Positions 17,334 through 25,822 of a stretch of DNA of 64,000 nt are shown piece by piece (position 1 is the stretch's first letter; every line of letters starts with the position of its first letter). Under the pieces are notes generated by a model. That model was not told the DNA's origin. It saw only the letters and a list, made by a program, of their open reading frames with translations, and did not search any database. This DNA comes from EB88 sp965199135 (GTDB taxonomy: Bacteria > Acidobacteriota > Terriglobia > Terriglobales > Acidobacteriaceae). The stretch is taken from positions 3,534,001 through 3,598,000 of the forward strand of contig OZ240685.1 in assembly GCA_965199135.1 (NCBI GenBank), written 5' to 3'. The position numbers and the translations under genes were made by a program.

Positions 17334-18233
17334 TTATGCCACTACTTGCTCGTGAAACTTGTGGATGTGCTCGGCGATGTAGTCTACACAGTCCTCGGTG
17401 GCGAAATGCCCCGCAGCAAGCCGGTGCATTTCGGCCCCCGGCAGATCTTGGAGGTATGCCTCGCCGCCTTCCGGAGTGAAGAAGATGTCCCCCTGTCCCC
17501 AGAAGATGATCGTCTTTGGCTGAGCCTTTCTCAAAAACTCTTGCCACTTGGGATACAGGGTGACGTTGTTGCGATAGTCGTAGAAAAGATCAAGCTGAAG
17601 CTGACGGCCGTGGGGCCGTTGCAGCGTGTGGAAGTAGTCCATGTTCCAAGCGTCAGGACTGACTAGAGCAGGATTGGTCGAACCGCCTAAGTAGGTAGCC
17701 TTTACCGTCTCAAGCTCCAGCATGCTCGCCGCTCCCCGCTCGTTCTTTTCGCTGCGATCAAGCCAGAGCGCATTCCGCAGGCCACCCCAGGCGGCACTGA
17801 AGCCAACCTCATATGCGTTTGTGTTCTGAATAATTAGCCATTCCAGAGAGTCTGGAGTCTTTGTCATGATCCTGAAGCCGACGGGACCGCCGTAATCCTG
17901 AATATAAAGACCGTACCGTTCGAAGCCTTTTGACTGTAAGAAGCTCTCGGTAACTTCTGCCAATTTGTCAAAGGTGTAGGGAAAGATGGCTGGATCGGGA
18001 GTGTCGCTGTTGCCGAAACCGGGGTAGTCAGGCGCAATCACGTGAAAGCGGGAAGCAAGCTTTGGAATGAGTTCTCGGAATTGGTGAGAAGATGCCGGCC
18101 AGCCATGCAACAGGACGAGCTTCGGACTCGAAGGATCGCCCGCTTCACGATACGCGATGTTCAGACCACTGACGGTGATGGACCCACACGTGACGGTGCT
18201 GGCGATGACAGCTGGAGAATAGACAGTGCTCAT
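17334..18233 (-). CDS. Alpha/beta hydrolase, haloalkane dehalogenase/epoxide hydrolase-like (paralogue 1 of 3)
   Basis: 299 aa with no signal peptide. Oxyanion-hole motif LLHGWPASSHQFR, strand motif HVIAPDYPGFGNSD, predicted nucleophile D113 in IQDYGGPVGFR (Asp, not Ser, which places it with the dehalogenase/epoxide-hydrolase branch), and catalytic His in AAGHFATED. It shares the distinctive cap signature FYDYRNNVTLYPKWQEFLR...QPKTIIFWGQGD with the genes at 23853 and 28361, so the three arose by duplication or repeated acquisition of one subfamily. The substrate is unknown; halogenated or epoxide electrophiles are the class expectation. Confidence 0.85.
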   Translation of the reverse strand: MSTVYSPAVIASTVTCGSITVSGLNIAYREAGDPSSPKLVLLHGWPASSHQFRELIPKLASRFHVIAPDYPGFGNSDTPDPAIFPYTFDKLAEVTESFLQSKGFERYGLYIQDYGGPVGFRIMTKTPDSLEWLIIQNTNAYEVGFSAAWGGLRNALWLDRSEKNERGAASMLELETVKATYLGGSTNPALVSPDAWNMDYFHTLQRPHGRQLQLDLFYDYRNNVTLYPKWQEFLRKAQPKTIIFWGQGDIFFTPEGGEAYLQDLPGAEMHRLAAGHFATEDCVDYIAEHIHKFHEQVVA

Positions 18234-18365
18234 AGAACCTCTGGAGAGTGCGCATTAGCCGGATGTGCTGTCCGGGTCGTTATTGGAAGGTGCAGCAAGG
18301 TAGCTCTCCTGTGACTGAGGGGCAGGCACCCGCTACGAGGCGCCTGCATTGCCATTCGGCAACAG

Positions 18366-19577
18366 CTAAAGTCCCGCGTACCAGTCGTAGCCGAGCTTGG
18401 TCCAGTAATCGTCTGGCTTCTCGTTCGTGTAAGCGATCAAGCCGATGCGTTTGATCTGCTTGTAACCATACTTTGTTGGGGTATACAGGCGGAGCGGTGC
18501 GCCGTGAAATTGGGTGAGCGGCGATCCCATCATTTCCGTCACAAGCAGGGCCTGAGGGTGTCGCAGCGCCTGCAGATCGTAGCCGACGTAATAGTCCCCA
18601 TCGGGCGTTTCCATGTACACGTAACGCGGTTCCTCCCCATCGATCGGCGCTGGTGGGAACATCTCGATGAAGTCCGCAAAGCGGACCCCGGCCCATTGCA
18701 CGATCTGGCTCCAGCCTTCAATACATTTGAACTGCAGCACCTGCTCATGGCGCGGAAGCCTCGGAACGAAGTCCTTAAGCTGCAACAACAGACCAGGCGT
18801 ACCTGGGGCCAGCGTCGAATGACTTTCACCGGCCTCTTCCAGACCGCGTGGCTTTCTGCCGGTGCGGTTCTCATCCTCTTCGACCTCCTGCTTCATGCCT
18901 TCGGGCGCCATTTTGATCGACGACATCTTGCTCGGGTCTGTCTTGGTATCGTGTCCTTGATCCTCCTGTGAAGCAACGGTTTCGTACGCGTACTCCCAGG
19001 CTGTTGTGTCGCGAACATAGAACGAAGATCGCTCCGCGTCGCGCACCCCGACAACCTGAAGTCGGTAGCTCTCGGGCTTCAACTGCATCTTGAGCCCGAA
19101 CACACCGTTCACTCGTAGTGTTTCAGCCCTGCTGAGAGGATAGGTGGGCGCCAGCGCGTGCTCACGAAACGCTGCACGGGAGAGGTCAGCGTTCCACGCG
19201 TACGTCTTGTGAAGAAGCCCCGGAATCATGTCATCGTAGGGAGCGTCTTTTAGGTATCTCCGGAAGCCGTACGCTGCTGCTGCGGCAGCAGCAAAGCCTA
19301 CAAAAGCACGGCGTGTACGCCGCCCAGATGTGGCGAGTACAGCAGCATCGGCCGCATTCCGCTCCGCGTCAACTTCAGAGTCTCCGTCGAGCCTGTGCGT
19401 CAGAACGTCGTCCGCATGCTCCGGATCAGCGGGCCGCGCCTCTCCGCTGCGAGCCGCTTTTTCTTCACCGGCCGGGGACGCGCTCTTCGCAACAGGCTTG
19501 TCCTGCTGAGGCAAGGCCTTTGCCTTCTCTGCAGGATCAGTTTCTCTAAAGTGCCCTGGCCGCTCGTCACCACTCAT
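18366..19577 (-). CDS. SUOX-fold molybdopterin-dependent oxidoreductase (MsrP/YedY-like) with long N-terminal extension
   Basis: 403 aa. The Mo-ligand cysteine is C285 in FKCIEGWSQ; flanking family motifs are LRVNGVFGLKM, GVRFADFIEMFPPAP, YVGYDLQALRHPQALL and FHGAPLRLYTPTKYGYKQIKRI. A Tat-like signal (TRRAFVGFAAAAAAAYGF, R89-R90) is preceded by about 83 highly charged residues, an unusually long N-region. A second oddity is a charged insert of about 70 residues (around 195-265) before the Mo-binding core. Its start overlaps the cytochrome b561 gene by 4 nt, so that membrane cytochrome is the expected electron partner. Related MsrP proteins repair oxidised methionine in periplasmic proteins; this substrate is unproven here. 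Confidence 0.85.
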   Translation of the reverse strand: MSGDERPGHFRETDPAEKAKALPQQDKPVAKSASPAGEEKAARSGEARPADPEHADDVLTHRLDGDSEVDAERNAADAAVLATSGRRTRRAFVGFAAAAAAAYGFRRYLKDAPYDDMIPGLLHKTYAWNADLSRAAFREHALAPTYPLSRAETLRVNGVFGLKMQLKPESYRLQVVGVRDAERSSFYVRDTTAWEYAYETVASQEDQGHDTKTDPSKMSSIKMAPEGMKQEVEEDENRTGRKPRGLEEAGESHSTLAPGTPGLLLQLKDFVPRLPRHEQVLQFKCIEGWSQIVQWAGVRFADFIEMFPPAPIDGEEPRYVYMETPDGDYYVGYDLQALRHPQALLVTEMMGSPLTQFHGAPLRLYTPTKYGYKQIKRIGLIAYTNEKPDDYWTKLGYDWYAGL

Positions 19578-20311
19578 CCCTTGCTCCTTCGCTCCGCCTC
19601 AGCGGACATCGCCTCCACGCGCTGAACCTCGTAACCGCTGACCATTGCCCGAAAGTTGTTCCAACCCGCAAGAACAACCTGAACGATATGCACCACAAAG
19701 AAGCCGAGAAAACCCATCGTGATCCAGAAGTGGATCCAGCGGGCCATCTCGTAGCCACCGAAGAGAGAAGTCAGCCAGTGCAGCTGTGTGGGTTTGTAAA
19801 TGGCCAAGCCGGTCAGCAGCATGACGGCCCCCATCGCGGCGCAGGAGGTGTACGCAATGCGCTGCGCACCGTTGTACTTCGTCTGTGACGGCAAGCCCTT
19901 ACGAAGGTGTAAATCCACAAGCGTCACCTGAACCGCATCACGAAGACTGCGGCGCTGGGGCAGAATCAGCCGCCATTCACCTGACAGCCAGGTGTAGAGC
20001 ACCCACGCCACTCCATTCAGAGCAAAGACCCACATGAAGAAGAAGTGATAGCTCAAGCCCATCGTCACGTGATACGGCACATGCAGGGCCTTGTAGAACC
20101 AGTCTGGAAAGAAGCGGAAGAGTGTGAGATGGCCTATTCCGACGCGGTACACACGATGCGGGTACCGGTATGCATTGTCCGAGTCGTTCCAGTAAATAAG
20201 AACGCCGCTCCAAATCATGGTGAACAGCACAGGAAAGTTCACCCAGTGCATCCAACGGAGAGCAAGCGGGTGCTTACGTTCAAGGCGAATCGAAGCTTTA
20301 GATGAACTCAT
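19574..20311 (-). CDS. Cytochrome b561-domain membrane subunit for the molybdoenzyme
   Basis: 245 aa from ATG 20311; an upstream in-frame start at 20389 would add a non-conserved tail. There are four main membrane segments with histidines placed as haem ligands (HPLALRWMHWVNF, YHVTMGLSYHFFFMWV, a loop TYKPTQLHWL, and HFWITMGFLGFFVVHIVQVV). It is the first gene of a two-gene unit with the SUOX-fold enzyme (4-nt overlap) and would pass quinol or membrane electrons to it, as MsrQ or b561-type partners do. It is divergent from the LysR gene, which may regulate it. Confidence 0.85.
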   Translation of the reverse strand: MSSSKASIRLERKHPLALRWMHWVNFPVLFTMIWSGVLIYWNDSDNAYRYPHRVYRVGIGHLTLFRFFPDWFYKALHVPYHVTMGLSYHFFFMWVFALNGVAWVLYTWLSGEWRLILPQRRSLRDAVQVTLVDLHLRKGLPSQTKYNGAQRIAYTSCAAMGAVMLLTGLAIYKPTQLHWLTSLFGGYEMARWIHFWITMGFLGFFVVHIVQVVLAGWNNFRAMVSGYEVQRVEAMSAEAERRSKG

Positions 20312-20440
20312 AGTTACCGCTACATCATTCCTTTGGCGCCGCAAAGCAACAGGGCTGCAAGGCGCTATGATCAGAATACGAACGGGCAAACGTGAACAAA
20401 AGTGAGAAATACTCGCCGCAATGGTTACGAGGACTCAACT

Positions 20441-21319
20441 ATGATTCTGAATAACATCAGCCTGGACAGCCTTCGTACTTTGGTGATCGCGCAGGACGTC
20501 GGTGGTTTTGGCCGTGCTTCGGAGCGCTTGGGCCGGACGCCATCCGCCATAAGCCTGCAGATGAAGCGTTTGCAGGATGAGATCGGCGTGCAGCTTTTTA
20601 GAAAGCAGGGCAGGAAAACCCTCCTCACTGAGCAGGGAGAGATTGCGCTTCGGTATGCGCGCAGGGTGCTCGAGCTGAACGACGAGATGATCGATGTACT
20701 GCGCGGGTCATCTCTTTCCGGGATCGTTCGCGTCGGATTCGCTCAGGACTTCACGGCAAATGTTCTGCCCTTGGTCATTGGACGCTTCAGCGGCCTCTAC
20801 CCCCTGGTGAAGCTTGAAGTCACAGTAGACCGAGGCCAGGTGCTCATCCAATCGCTGGACTCCGGCGATCTCGACCTGGCACTGACTCTTGGCGGCCCGA
20901 CGAGCAAGACCGCGCAGATACTCAGCGAGATGCCGTTGTACTGGATTGCGAGTCCCAAGTTTAAAGAGCGCGCGAACCAACCTCTTCCCCTGGCGTTGTT
21001 CAACCCTCCTTGCGGGTGTCAGACAAGGGGTCTGGACTCGCTACAGGATGCTGGTCGTTCCTGGCGGGCAGCTATGACAAGCCCCAGTTTGCCTGGGCTG
21101 TGGGCCGCCGTCAGTGCAGGGCTCGGAATGACTGCACGAACGCTCATCGGGATACCTGAAGATGTAGAGACCATCGACCTGGGATTGCCGCCGCTGGGAG
21201 ACATGCCTGTTGTCCTGCACCGCAGGCGAAATCTTCGTAGCCCGAATGCGGCGCGCTTCGCAGAAGTGACAGAGGAATTCGTCAACAGCTATTTGCGCTC
21301 TCTGCCGGCGAAGAGCTGA
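20441..21319 (+). CDS. LysR-family transcriptional regulator
   Basis: 292 aa from ATG 20441 (GAGG 9 nt upstream); an upstream in-frame ATG at 20402 is less likely. The N-terminal winged HTH (SLDSLRTLVIAQDVGGFGRASERLGRTPSAISLQ...) is followed by an effector domain (IVRVGFAQDF, LDSGDLDLALTLGG, SPSLPGLWAAVSAGLGMTART). It is transcribed divergently from the cytochrome b561/molybdoenzyme pair across a 129-bp gap, the usual arrangement for LysR control, and it points toward the redox genes downstream. The inducer is unknown. Confidence 0.9.
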   Translation: MILNNISLDSLRTLVIAQDVGGFGRASERLGRTPSAISLQMKRLQDEIGVQLFRKQGRKTLLTEQGEIALRYARRVLELNDEMIDVLRGSSLSGIVRVGFAQDFTANVLPLVIGRFSGLYPLVKLEVTVDRGQVLIQSLDSGDLDLALTLGGPTSKTAQILSEMPLYWIASPKFKERANQPLPLALFNPPCGCQTRGLDSLQDAGRSWRAAMTSPSLPGLWAAVSAGLGMTARTLIGIPEDVETIDLGLPPLGDMPVVLHRRRNLRSPNAARFAEVTEEFVNSYLRSLPAKS

Positions 21320-21437
21320 TCTGAATGGCGGCGTCGTTGCTGGGCTCTCCGTAGCCCGCAAGCACACTTTCTACTTACTTAGCCTGAGGATCGGCTACAG
21401 CTGCTGAGGCTTCCAGCAGTTACAGGAGACATACAAC

Positions 21438-23150
21438 ATGAGCGAAGTGCACGAGGAACTCACCGCAGCAGCGAAGGCCGCATCGCCCGACGCTATCAAC
21501 GCGTCCTTTCCGGATGTGCAGTTCCGCAGCGACCTGGCTTTTCCAAGGCTCAGCAAGGAGATGCTACGGAGGATCGTGTCCTACGGACACGAAGAGACCG
21601 TAGCCGAGAGCACGCAACTCTATACGTATGGTGATCGCGATACGGACATGTTCGTGATCCTCGACGGGGAAATCGAGAGTCGGCTCTTAGTGGAAGGGGG
21701 GAGATTCAAGTGCTTCCGCCTGTTATCTGCTGGCGAATTTACCGGGGAGCTCAACCTGCTGAATACGCAGAGAACGGTCGCCTTGGCGCGCACCACACGG
21801 GTGAGCCGCTTATTGCGTATCTCGAGGAGAAACTTGCGACTGCTCATGCGTGCCGAAGGCGATTTGGCGAACATCATTGTCTCCGCCTGCATCTGGCGGC
21901 GCATTCGCATGATGGACGATCCGTCTACGGGGATAGTTCTCCGAGGTAAGAGCGACGATCCTGCCCTGATCAAGCTTCGTCGCTTTCTGGTGCGCAATTA
22001 CTACCCGCATCGAATCGAGGACCTCCGAACGGCCACAGCCGACGGCTCACCGACCGCGATGACCGGCCCGCTGGTGGAGTTGCTGGACGGTCGCCTCCTT
22101 GTGAATCCGGCTATCTGCGATCTTGCTGACCAACTGGGCATCACGGAGATTCCGGAAACAGGCAAGCTCTATGACGTTGCCATCGTCGGTGCTGGCCCGG
22201 CAGGTCTGGCCGCCGCAGTCTACGCGGCCTCCGAGGGTTTGTCGACGATTGTGGTTGAAGAGAATGCGCCGGGCGGTCAGGCAGGCACCAGTTCCAAGAT
22301 CGAGAATTATCTCGGCTTTCCCACCGGAGTGTCTGGAGCGCAGCTAGCGAGCCGAGGGCACCTGCAAGCGCTGAAGTTCGGCGTTCACTTCGCCATCTCG
22401 CGGGAGGTCGTCTCTACGTCGCAAAAGAACGCTCACCACCAATTACTGCTGTCTAGCGGGCTTGCAGTGTGCGCCCGCTCGGTCGTCATCGCAAGCGGCG
22501 CACGCTACAGGCGCCTGAACGTGAGCAATTACGAGGCGTTTGAGAATCGCGGACTCTTCTATGCCGCAACAGCAATGGAAGCCCTGCCCTGCCGAGACCG
22601 GGAGATCGTCATAGTAGGGGGCGGCAACTCCGCTGGACAGGCTTCGGTTTTTCTTTCCGGCGTGGCCAGGCACGTCCATCACATTGTTCGCGGTCCTTCT
22701 CTCCACAGCTCCATGTCTCAGTACCTCATCGCGCGCATCGAGCGGTCTCCCCGCATCACGCTCCATACAGATTCTGAAATCGTGGGGCTCGAGGGCCAGG
22801 GTTCTCTGGAATGTGTCACGTGGATGAATCGCAAGAGCGGCGAGGCAGTCCGAAAGCCGATCTCAAGCGTCTTCGTCATGATCGGTGCGGAACCAAACTC
22901 CGGGTGGCTCTTCGGTACGGTCAAGCTCGATGAGAAAGGCTTCGTTCTTACCGGAGGGCCGTGGGGCTTTGAGGCGACATCGTTCGCGACGAGCATACCG
23001 GGAATTTACGCCGTGGGTGATATTCGAGCCGAATCCGTGAAACGCGTCGCGTCGGCGGTCGGTGAGGGCTCCGTAGTCATCTCGAACATCCATCATTATC
23101 TGGCGCGTACTCCCTCACCCGTCCTGGATGAAGCCAACGCCGATTTGTAG
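21438..23150 (+). CDS. Cyclic-nucleotide-binding-domain / thioredoxin-reductase-like FAD oxidoreductase fusion
   Basis: 570 aa. Residues about 35-150 are a CRP-type cNMP-binding domain (GDRDTDMFVILDGEIE, GEFTGELNLLN). A bridge of about 90 residues follows, then a TrxR-like half (245-560) with the FAD motif VAIVGAGPAGLAAAVYA, GGQAGTSSKIENYLGFP, the NADPH motif IVIVGGGNSAGQA and the C-terminal VYAVGDIR. The redox CxxC expected after GLFYAAT is AATA (376-379), so it cannot act as a classical thioredoxin reductase; a ligand-gated NAD(P)H oxidoreductase on another acceptor is more likely. Such fusions are known in several phyla, with function poorly defined. No DNA-binding HTH is present. Confidence 0.87.
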   Translation: MSEVHEELTAAAKAASPDAINASFPDVQFRSDLAFPRLSKEMLRRIVSYGHEETVAESTQLYTYGDRDTDMFVILDGEIESRLLVEGGRFKCFRLLSAGEFTGELNLLNTQRTVALARTTRVSRLLRISRRNLRLLMRAEGDLANIIVSACIWRRIRMMDDPSTGIVLRGKSDDPALIKLRRFLVRNYYPHRIEDLRTATADGSPTAMTGPLVELLDGRLLVNPAICDLADQLGITEIPETGKLYDVAIVGAGPAGLAAAVYAASEGLSTIVVEENAPGGQAGTSSKIENYLGFPTGVSGAQLASRGHLQALKFGVHFAISREVVSTSQKNAHHQLLLSSGLAVCARSVVIASGARYRRLNVSNYEAFENRGLFYAATAMEALPCRDREIVIVGGGNSAGQASVFLSGVARHVHHIVRGPSLHSSMSQYLIARIERSPRITLHTDSEIVGLEGQGSLECVTWMNRKSGEAVRKPISSVFVMIGAEPNSGWLFGTVKLDEKGFVLTGGPWGFEATSFATSIPGIYAVGDIRAESVKRVASAVGEGSVVISNIHHYLARTPSPVLDEANADL

Positions 23151-23211
23151 AGGCAGGCCGATTTCCGCGTTCGCGGGAAGCCATGCGTTGGTCTCTGACG
23201 TATCTTGGCGA

Positions 23212-23224
23212 GGTTCAGTGAACC
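23212..23224. promoter_or_regulatory. Perfect 6+6 palindrome upstream of the SnoaL-like gene
   Basis: GGTTCA-G-TGAACC lies 160 bp before the next start codon. It is a short dyad that could be an operator, though a 6-bp dyad can arise by chance. Confidence 0.25.
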
Positions 23225-23384
23225 GTAACAGGTAAAGCAAACTTCACTATCGTGCGACTATTCCCAACTGGTCTTCTCCCTTTCTCTACCTTACCCTTGA
23301 TGCTGCCTGTGTTTGCGAACCTGCTCCAAATCTGCGGGCAACAAGCACTCCGGTCGCAGCATGAAGCTTTAGGGGAGTCGTGCA

Positions 23385-23792
23385 ATGGCAACGCCGGTCG
23401 AGACAGTACGGGATTTCTACGCGGCTATCGGGGCGGGTGACACCGAGAGGATGGTCGCGCTTATGGCTCCGGACATAGAGTGGATCTCTGTTGTCGATTT
23501 CCATGTCCAGGGTCGAGGTCCTGAAGAGGTCATGAAAAAGGTCTTCGCGCCGCTTATGCAGGAGTGGGAGAGCTTCTCGCCCGCTCCTTCCAGGTTCCAT
23601 GCGCAAGGGTCAACAGTAGTTTCGCTGGGTCGCTTCGCATGCGTACACCGCACAACGCGCAAACGTGCCGATCTCCCTTACGCACATGTGTGGGACATCA
23701 AGAACGGGAAGATCGAACGGCATCGTCAATACATCGACACTCTGGCGCTCGAACAGATCCGGCGATCAGGCGACGCCGGCGCAGCTGCCTGA
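23385..23792 (+). CDS. SnoaL-like/NTF2-fold protein (copy 1)
   Basis: 135 aa with GGGGAG 6 nt before ATG. The cone-shaped NTF2 fold is indicated by VETVRDFYAAIGAGDTERMVALMAPDIEW at the N-terminus and HVWDIKNGKIERHRQYIDT at the C-terminus. The family includes ketosteroid-isomerase-like enzymes and limonene-epoxide-type hydrolases as well as binding proteins, so activity cannot be assigned. It is clearly paralogous to the gene at 24906 (shared MAPDIEWI, RGPE, PLM.EW and RQYIDTLA) and is interleaved with an alpha/beta hydrolase gene, suggesting one multi-gene function. Confidence 0.85.
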   Translation: MATPVETVRDFYAAIGAGDTERMVALMAPDIEWISVVDFHVQGRGPEEVMKKVFAPLMQEWESFSPAPSRFHAQGSTVVSLGRFACVHRTTRKRADLPYAHVWDIKNGKIERHRQYIDTLALEQIRRSGDAGAAA

Positions 23793-23852
23793 CGCAGGCT
23801 GCCTAGTCAGCAGGACGCAGGCGTGTCGAGACCTTCCAGGGGAAGAGACCTA

Positions 23853-24791
23853 GTGAATCGAATGGCCAAATATCTCACTGCCACGGCGCTTGTTGCAGGC
23901 TCTGCGCACGCCGCTCCGCTGCCTTCCACGACTGCGACGACCACGTTCCACAAAACAGATATTGGAGGCGTCGGCGTCTTTTACAGGGAAGCTGGACCGG
24001 TGCACGCCGAAACGATCCTGCTCTTGCACGGCTTTCCATCTTCGTCACGTGAGTTCGCTACACTCATCCCCTTTCTCGCGACCCACTATCACGTGATCGC
24101 ACCGGACTACCCGGGCTTTGGCCTGAGTGACACGCCCCCGGCGAGTTCCTATGCATACACCTTCGATCACCTGGCCGAAACAATGAGCGCGCTTCTGGAC
24201 AAACTCAGGATTTCGCAGTGCACAATGTATCTCCACGATTACGGAGCGCCCATCGGCTTCCGGATGATCATGGCGCACCCTGAGCGTCTCGAGAAACTCA
24301 TCATGCAGAACGGCAACATCTATCAAGTCGGTCTCGGGGCCAAGTGGGCAAAGATTGCGGAGTATTGGGCAGATCCAGCGGCTCACCCTGAGGTGCTGGA
24401 TGCTTTCCTCTCTTTTCAAGCCACCCGAGAGCGGCATGTTGCCGGCACCTTGCATCCAGACCGCTACGACCCGGATACGTGGAACGACGAGTACGCTGCC
24501 CTGTCGCGGCCTGGTCAGCGTGACATTCAAGGAGCTCTACTGTACGACTATCGAACCAACGTCAGATCGTACCCTGAGTGGCAGGGCTGGCTCCGTGAGC
24601 ACCAGCCCTCAACCCTGGTCGTTTGGGGCGAGCACGACCCGTCCTTCATAGCCGCCGGTGCAAAAGCTTTCCAGCGGGACTTGCCAAACGCGAAGATCCA
24701 CTTGCTCGACGCGGGACACTTTGCCCTGGACGAACAGGCAGACCAGATTGCGCACCTGATCATCCAGTTCATGTCCGGGCCACCGCCGTGA
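23853..24791 (+). CDS. Alpha/beta hydrolase, haloalkane dehalogenase/epoxide hydrolase-like, probably exported (paralogue 2 of 3)
   Basis: 312 aa from GTG 23853, preferred because AGGGGAAGA lies 6 nt upstream; GTG 23823 and ATG 23862 are alternatives. The N-terminus (MAKYLTATALVAGSAHAAP) reads as a short signal peptide, unlike the other two paralogues. Oxyanion motif LLHGFPSSSREF, VIAPDYPGFGLSD, nucleophile D129 in LHDYGAPIGFR and catalytic His in DAGHFALDE. It carries the subfamily signature LYDYRTNVRSYPEWQGWLR...VVWGEHDPSF. Cap residues needed to separate dehalogenase from epoxide hydrolase could not be assigned. Confidence 0.85.
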   Translation: MNRMAKYLTATALVAGSAHAAPLPSTTATTTFHKTDIGGVGVFYREAGPVHAETILLLHGFPSSSREFATLIPFLATHYHVIAPDYPGFGLSDTPPASSYAYTFDHLAETMSALLDKLRISQCTMYLHDYGAPIGFRMIMAHPERLEKLIMQNGNIYQVGLGAKWAKIAEYWADPAAHPEVLDAFLSFQATRERHVAGTLHPDRYDPDTWNDEYAALSRPGQRDIQGALLYDYRTNVRSYPEWQGWLREHQPSTLVVWGEHDPSFIAAGAKAFQRDLPNAKIHLLDAGHFALDEQADQIAHLIIQFMSGPPP

Positions 24792-24905
24792 TTGGCAAAG
24801 ACGCTGAGCATGGATCCAACCATTAGCCTGTGCGCCTCAACCATTCGCAAACCTGCACAGAGTCTGAAGAACACGCGCATCAACCGTTCCAGCAAAGGAG
24901 ATTGA

Positions 24906-25292
24906 ATGACAGACCCCGTTGAGGTCGTTCGCAGCTTCTACGAGAAACTCAAGGCAGGAGATGCCGCAGGTGCGCTTGGACTGATGGCGCCCGACATTGA
25001 ATGGATTGCGATGTGGCACTACAAGGTGAACGGGCGTGGACCGGAGCACGTGGCCGAGGGCCTCTTCAAGCCGCTGATGGCGGAGTGGACTACCTTTGCT
25101 CTTGTACCCACGGAGTTCATCGTGGACGGCGACACCGTGGTAACGCTCGGCTATTTCACCGGGTTGCATGGCACGACCGGCAAGCATGCAGAAGCTCGCT
25201 ATGCGCACGTCTGGACCGTCGGGGAGGGCCTCATCACGCGCTTTCGTCAATACATCGACACGCTGGCCGTGGCTGAGGCGCGTCGTGCATGA
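24906..25292 (+). CDS. SnoaL-like/NTF2-fold protein (copy 2)
   Basis: 128 aa with a strong AAAGGAG 6 nt before ATG. VEVVRSFYEKLKAGDAAGALGLMAPDIEW and HVWTVGEGLITRFRQYIDTLA match copy 1 at 23385. Its stop overlaps the ATG of the decayed DUF1348 gene, so the two were once translationally coupled. Function is unknown beyond the fold; a small hydrophobic-ligand pocket is the family expectation. Confidence 0.87.
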   Translation: MTDPVEVVRSFYEKLKAGDAAGALGLMAPDIEWIAMWHYKVNGRGPEHVAEGLFKPLMAEWTTFALVPTEFIVDGDTVVTLGYFTGLHGTTGKHAEARYAHVWTVGEGLITRFRQYIDTLAVAEARRA

Positions 25293-25772
25293 ACCGTCCG
25301 CCGCTCCCTCCCTTCACGGGGATCATTCTCCGCAAAGAGATCGTGCGGCAGAGGACGCATGGAACGCGCACGATCCAACGATCGTGGTGCTCACCTACAC
25401 CTCGGACTGCCGATGGCTCAACACTACGGAGTTTCCCGTCCGGCCACACAGCGGTCGATGCTTTTCTGGCTCGAACATCTGGCTCGAACATCTGGCTCGA
25501 ACATGGAGACGAGAACTCGTCCGTCGACTGATCAAGGTGCTCCGGGGCTTGCGCAGGCCTCGCATGGCCGTGCGCTTGCTCTGCGAGGGCTCCGACGATA
25601 ACGGGCAATGGCTCCGCGCCTGTGGCAATGAGAACTGCTAAAGCGATGCAGCAGGCCTGATGGGGCTGCGCCTGATCAGCATCAGTGAACATCCCATCGC
25701 TGCGGCGGAACGCAAGTTTCACTGGGCGCTCGCGCGGCGATCCGATAACCATCCTGGGCTCTCAAGTCGGGC
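25289..25772 (+). pseudogene. Decayed DUF1348 (NTF2-like) gene, multiple lesions
   Basis: From ATG 25289 the translation starts MNRPPLPPFT, as DUF1348 proteins do, but homology then jumps frames: AEDAWNAHDP...YTSDCRWLNTTEFP in a second frame, then SGHTAVDAFLAR, then TWRRELVRRLIKVLRG, then GSDDNGQWLRACGNENC. An in-frame TAA sits where the family has WEF, and translation continues as GLMGLRLISI...AERKFHWALARRSDNHPGL to about 25772. So there are at least two frameshifts, one 26-bp repeat expansion and one nonsense codon. The intact protein would be about 155 aa. It was the third NTF2-fold member of this locus. Confidence 0.85.
25468..25506 (+). repeat. 13-bp tandem triplication inside the DUF1348 pseudogene
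   Basis: Three head-to-tail copies of GGCTCGAACATCT (the last ending GG). Removing two copies (26 bp) restores a continuous reading AFLARTWRRELVRRL, exactly what the family requires, so this expansion is a frame-breaking slippage event. Confidence 0.9.
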
Positions 25773-25822
25773 TCGAACCATTCTTGCTTTACTCGTACTG
25801 CGGACCCATCCGGAGGAGTGAC

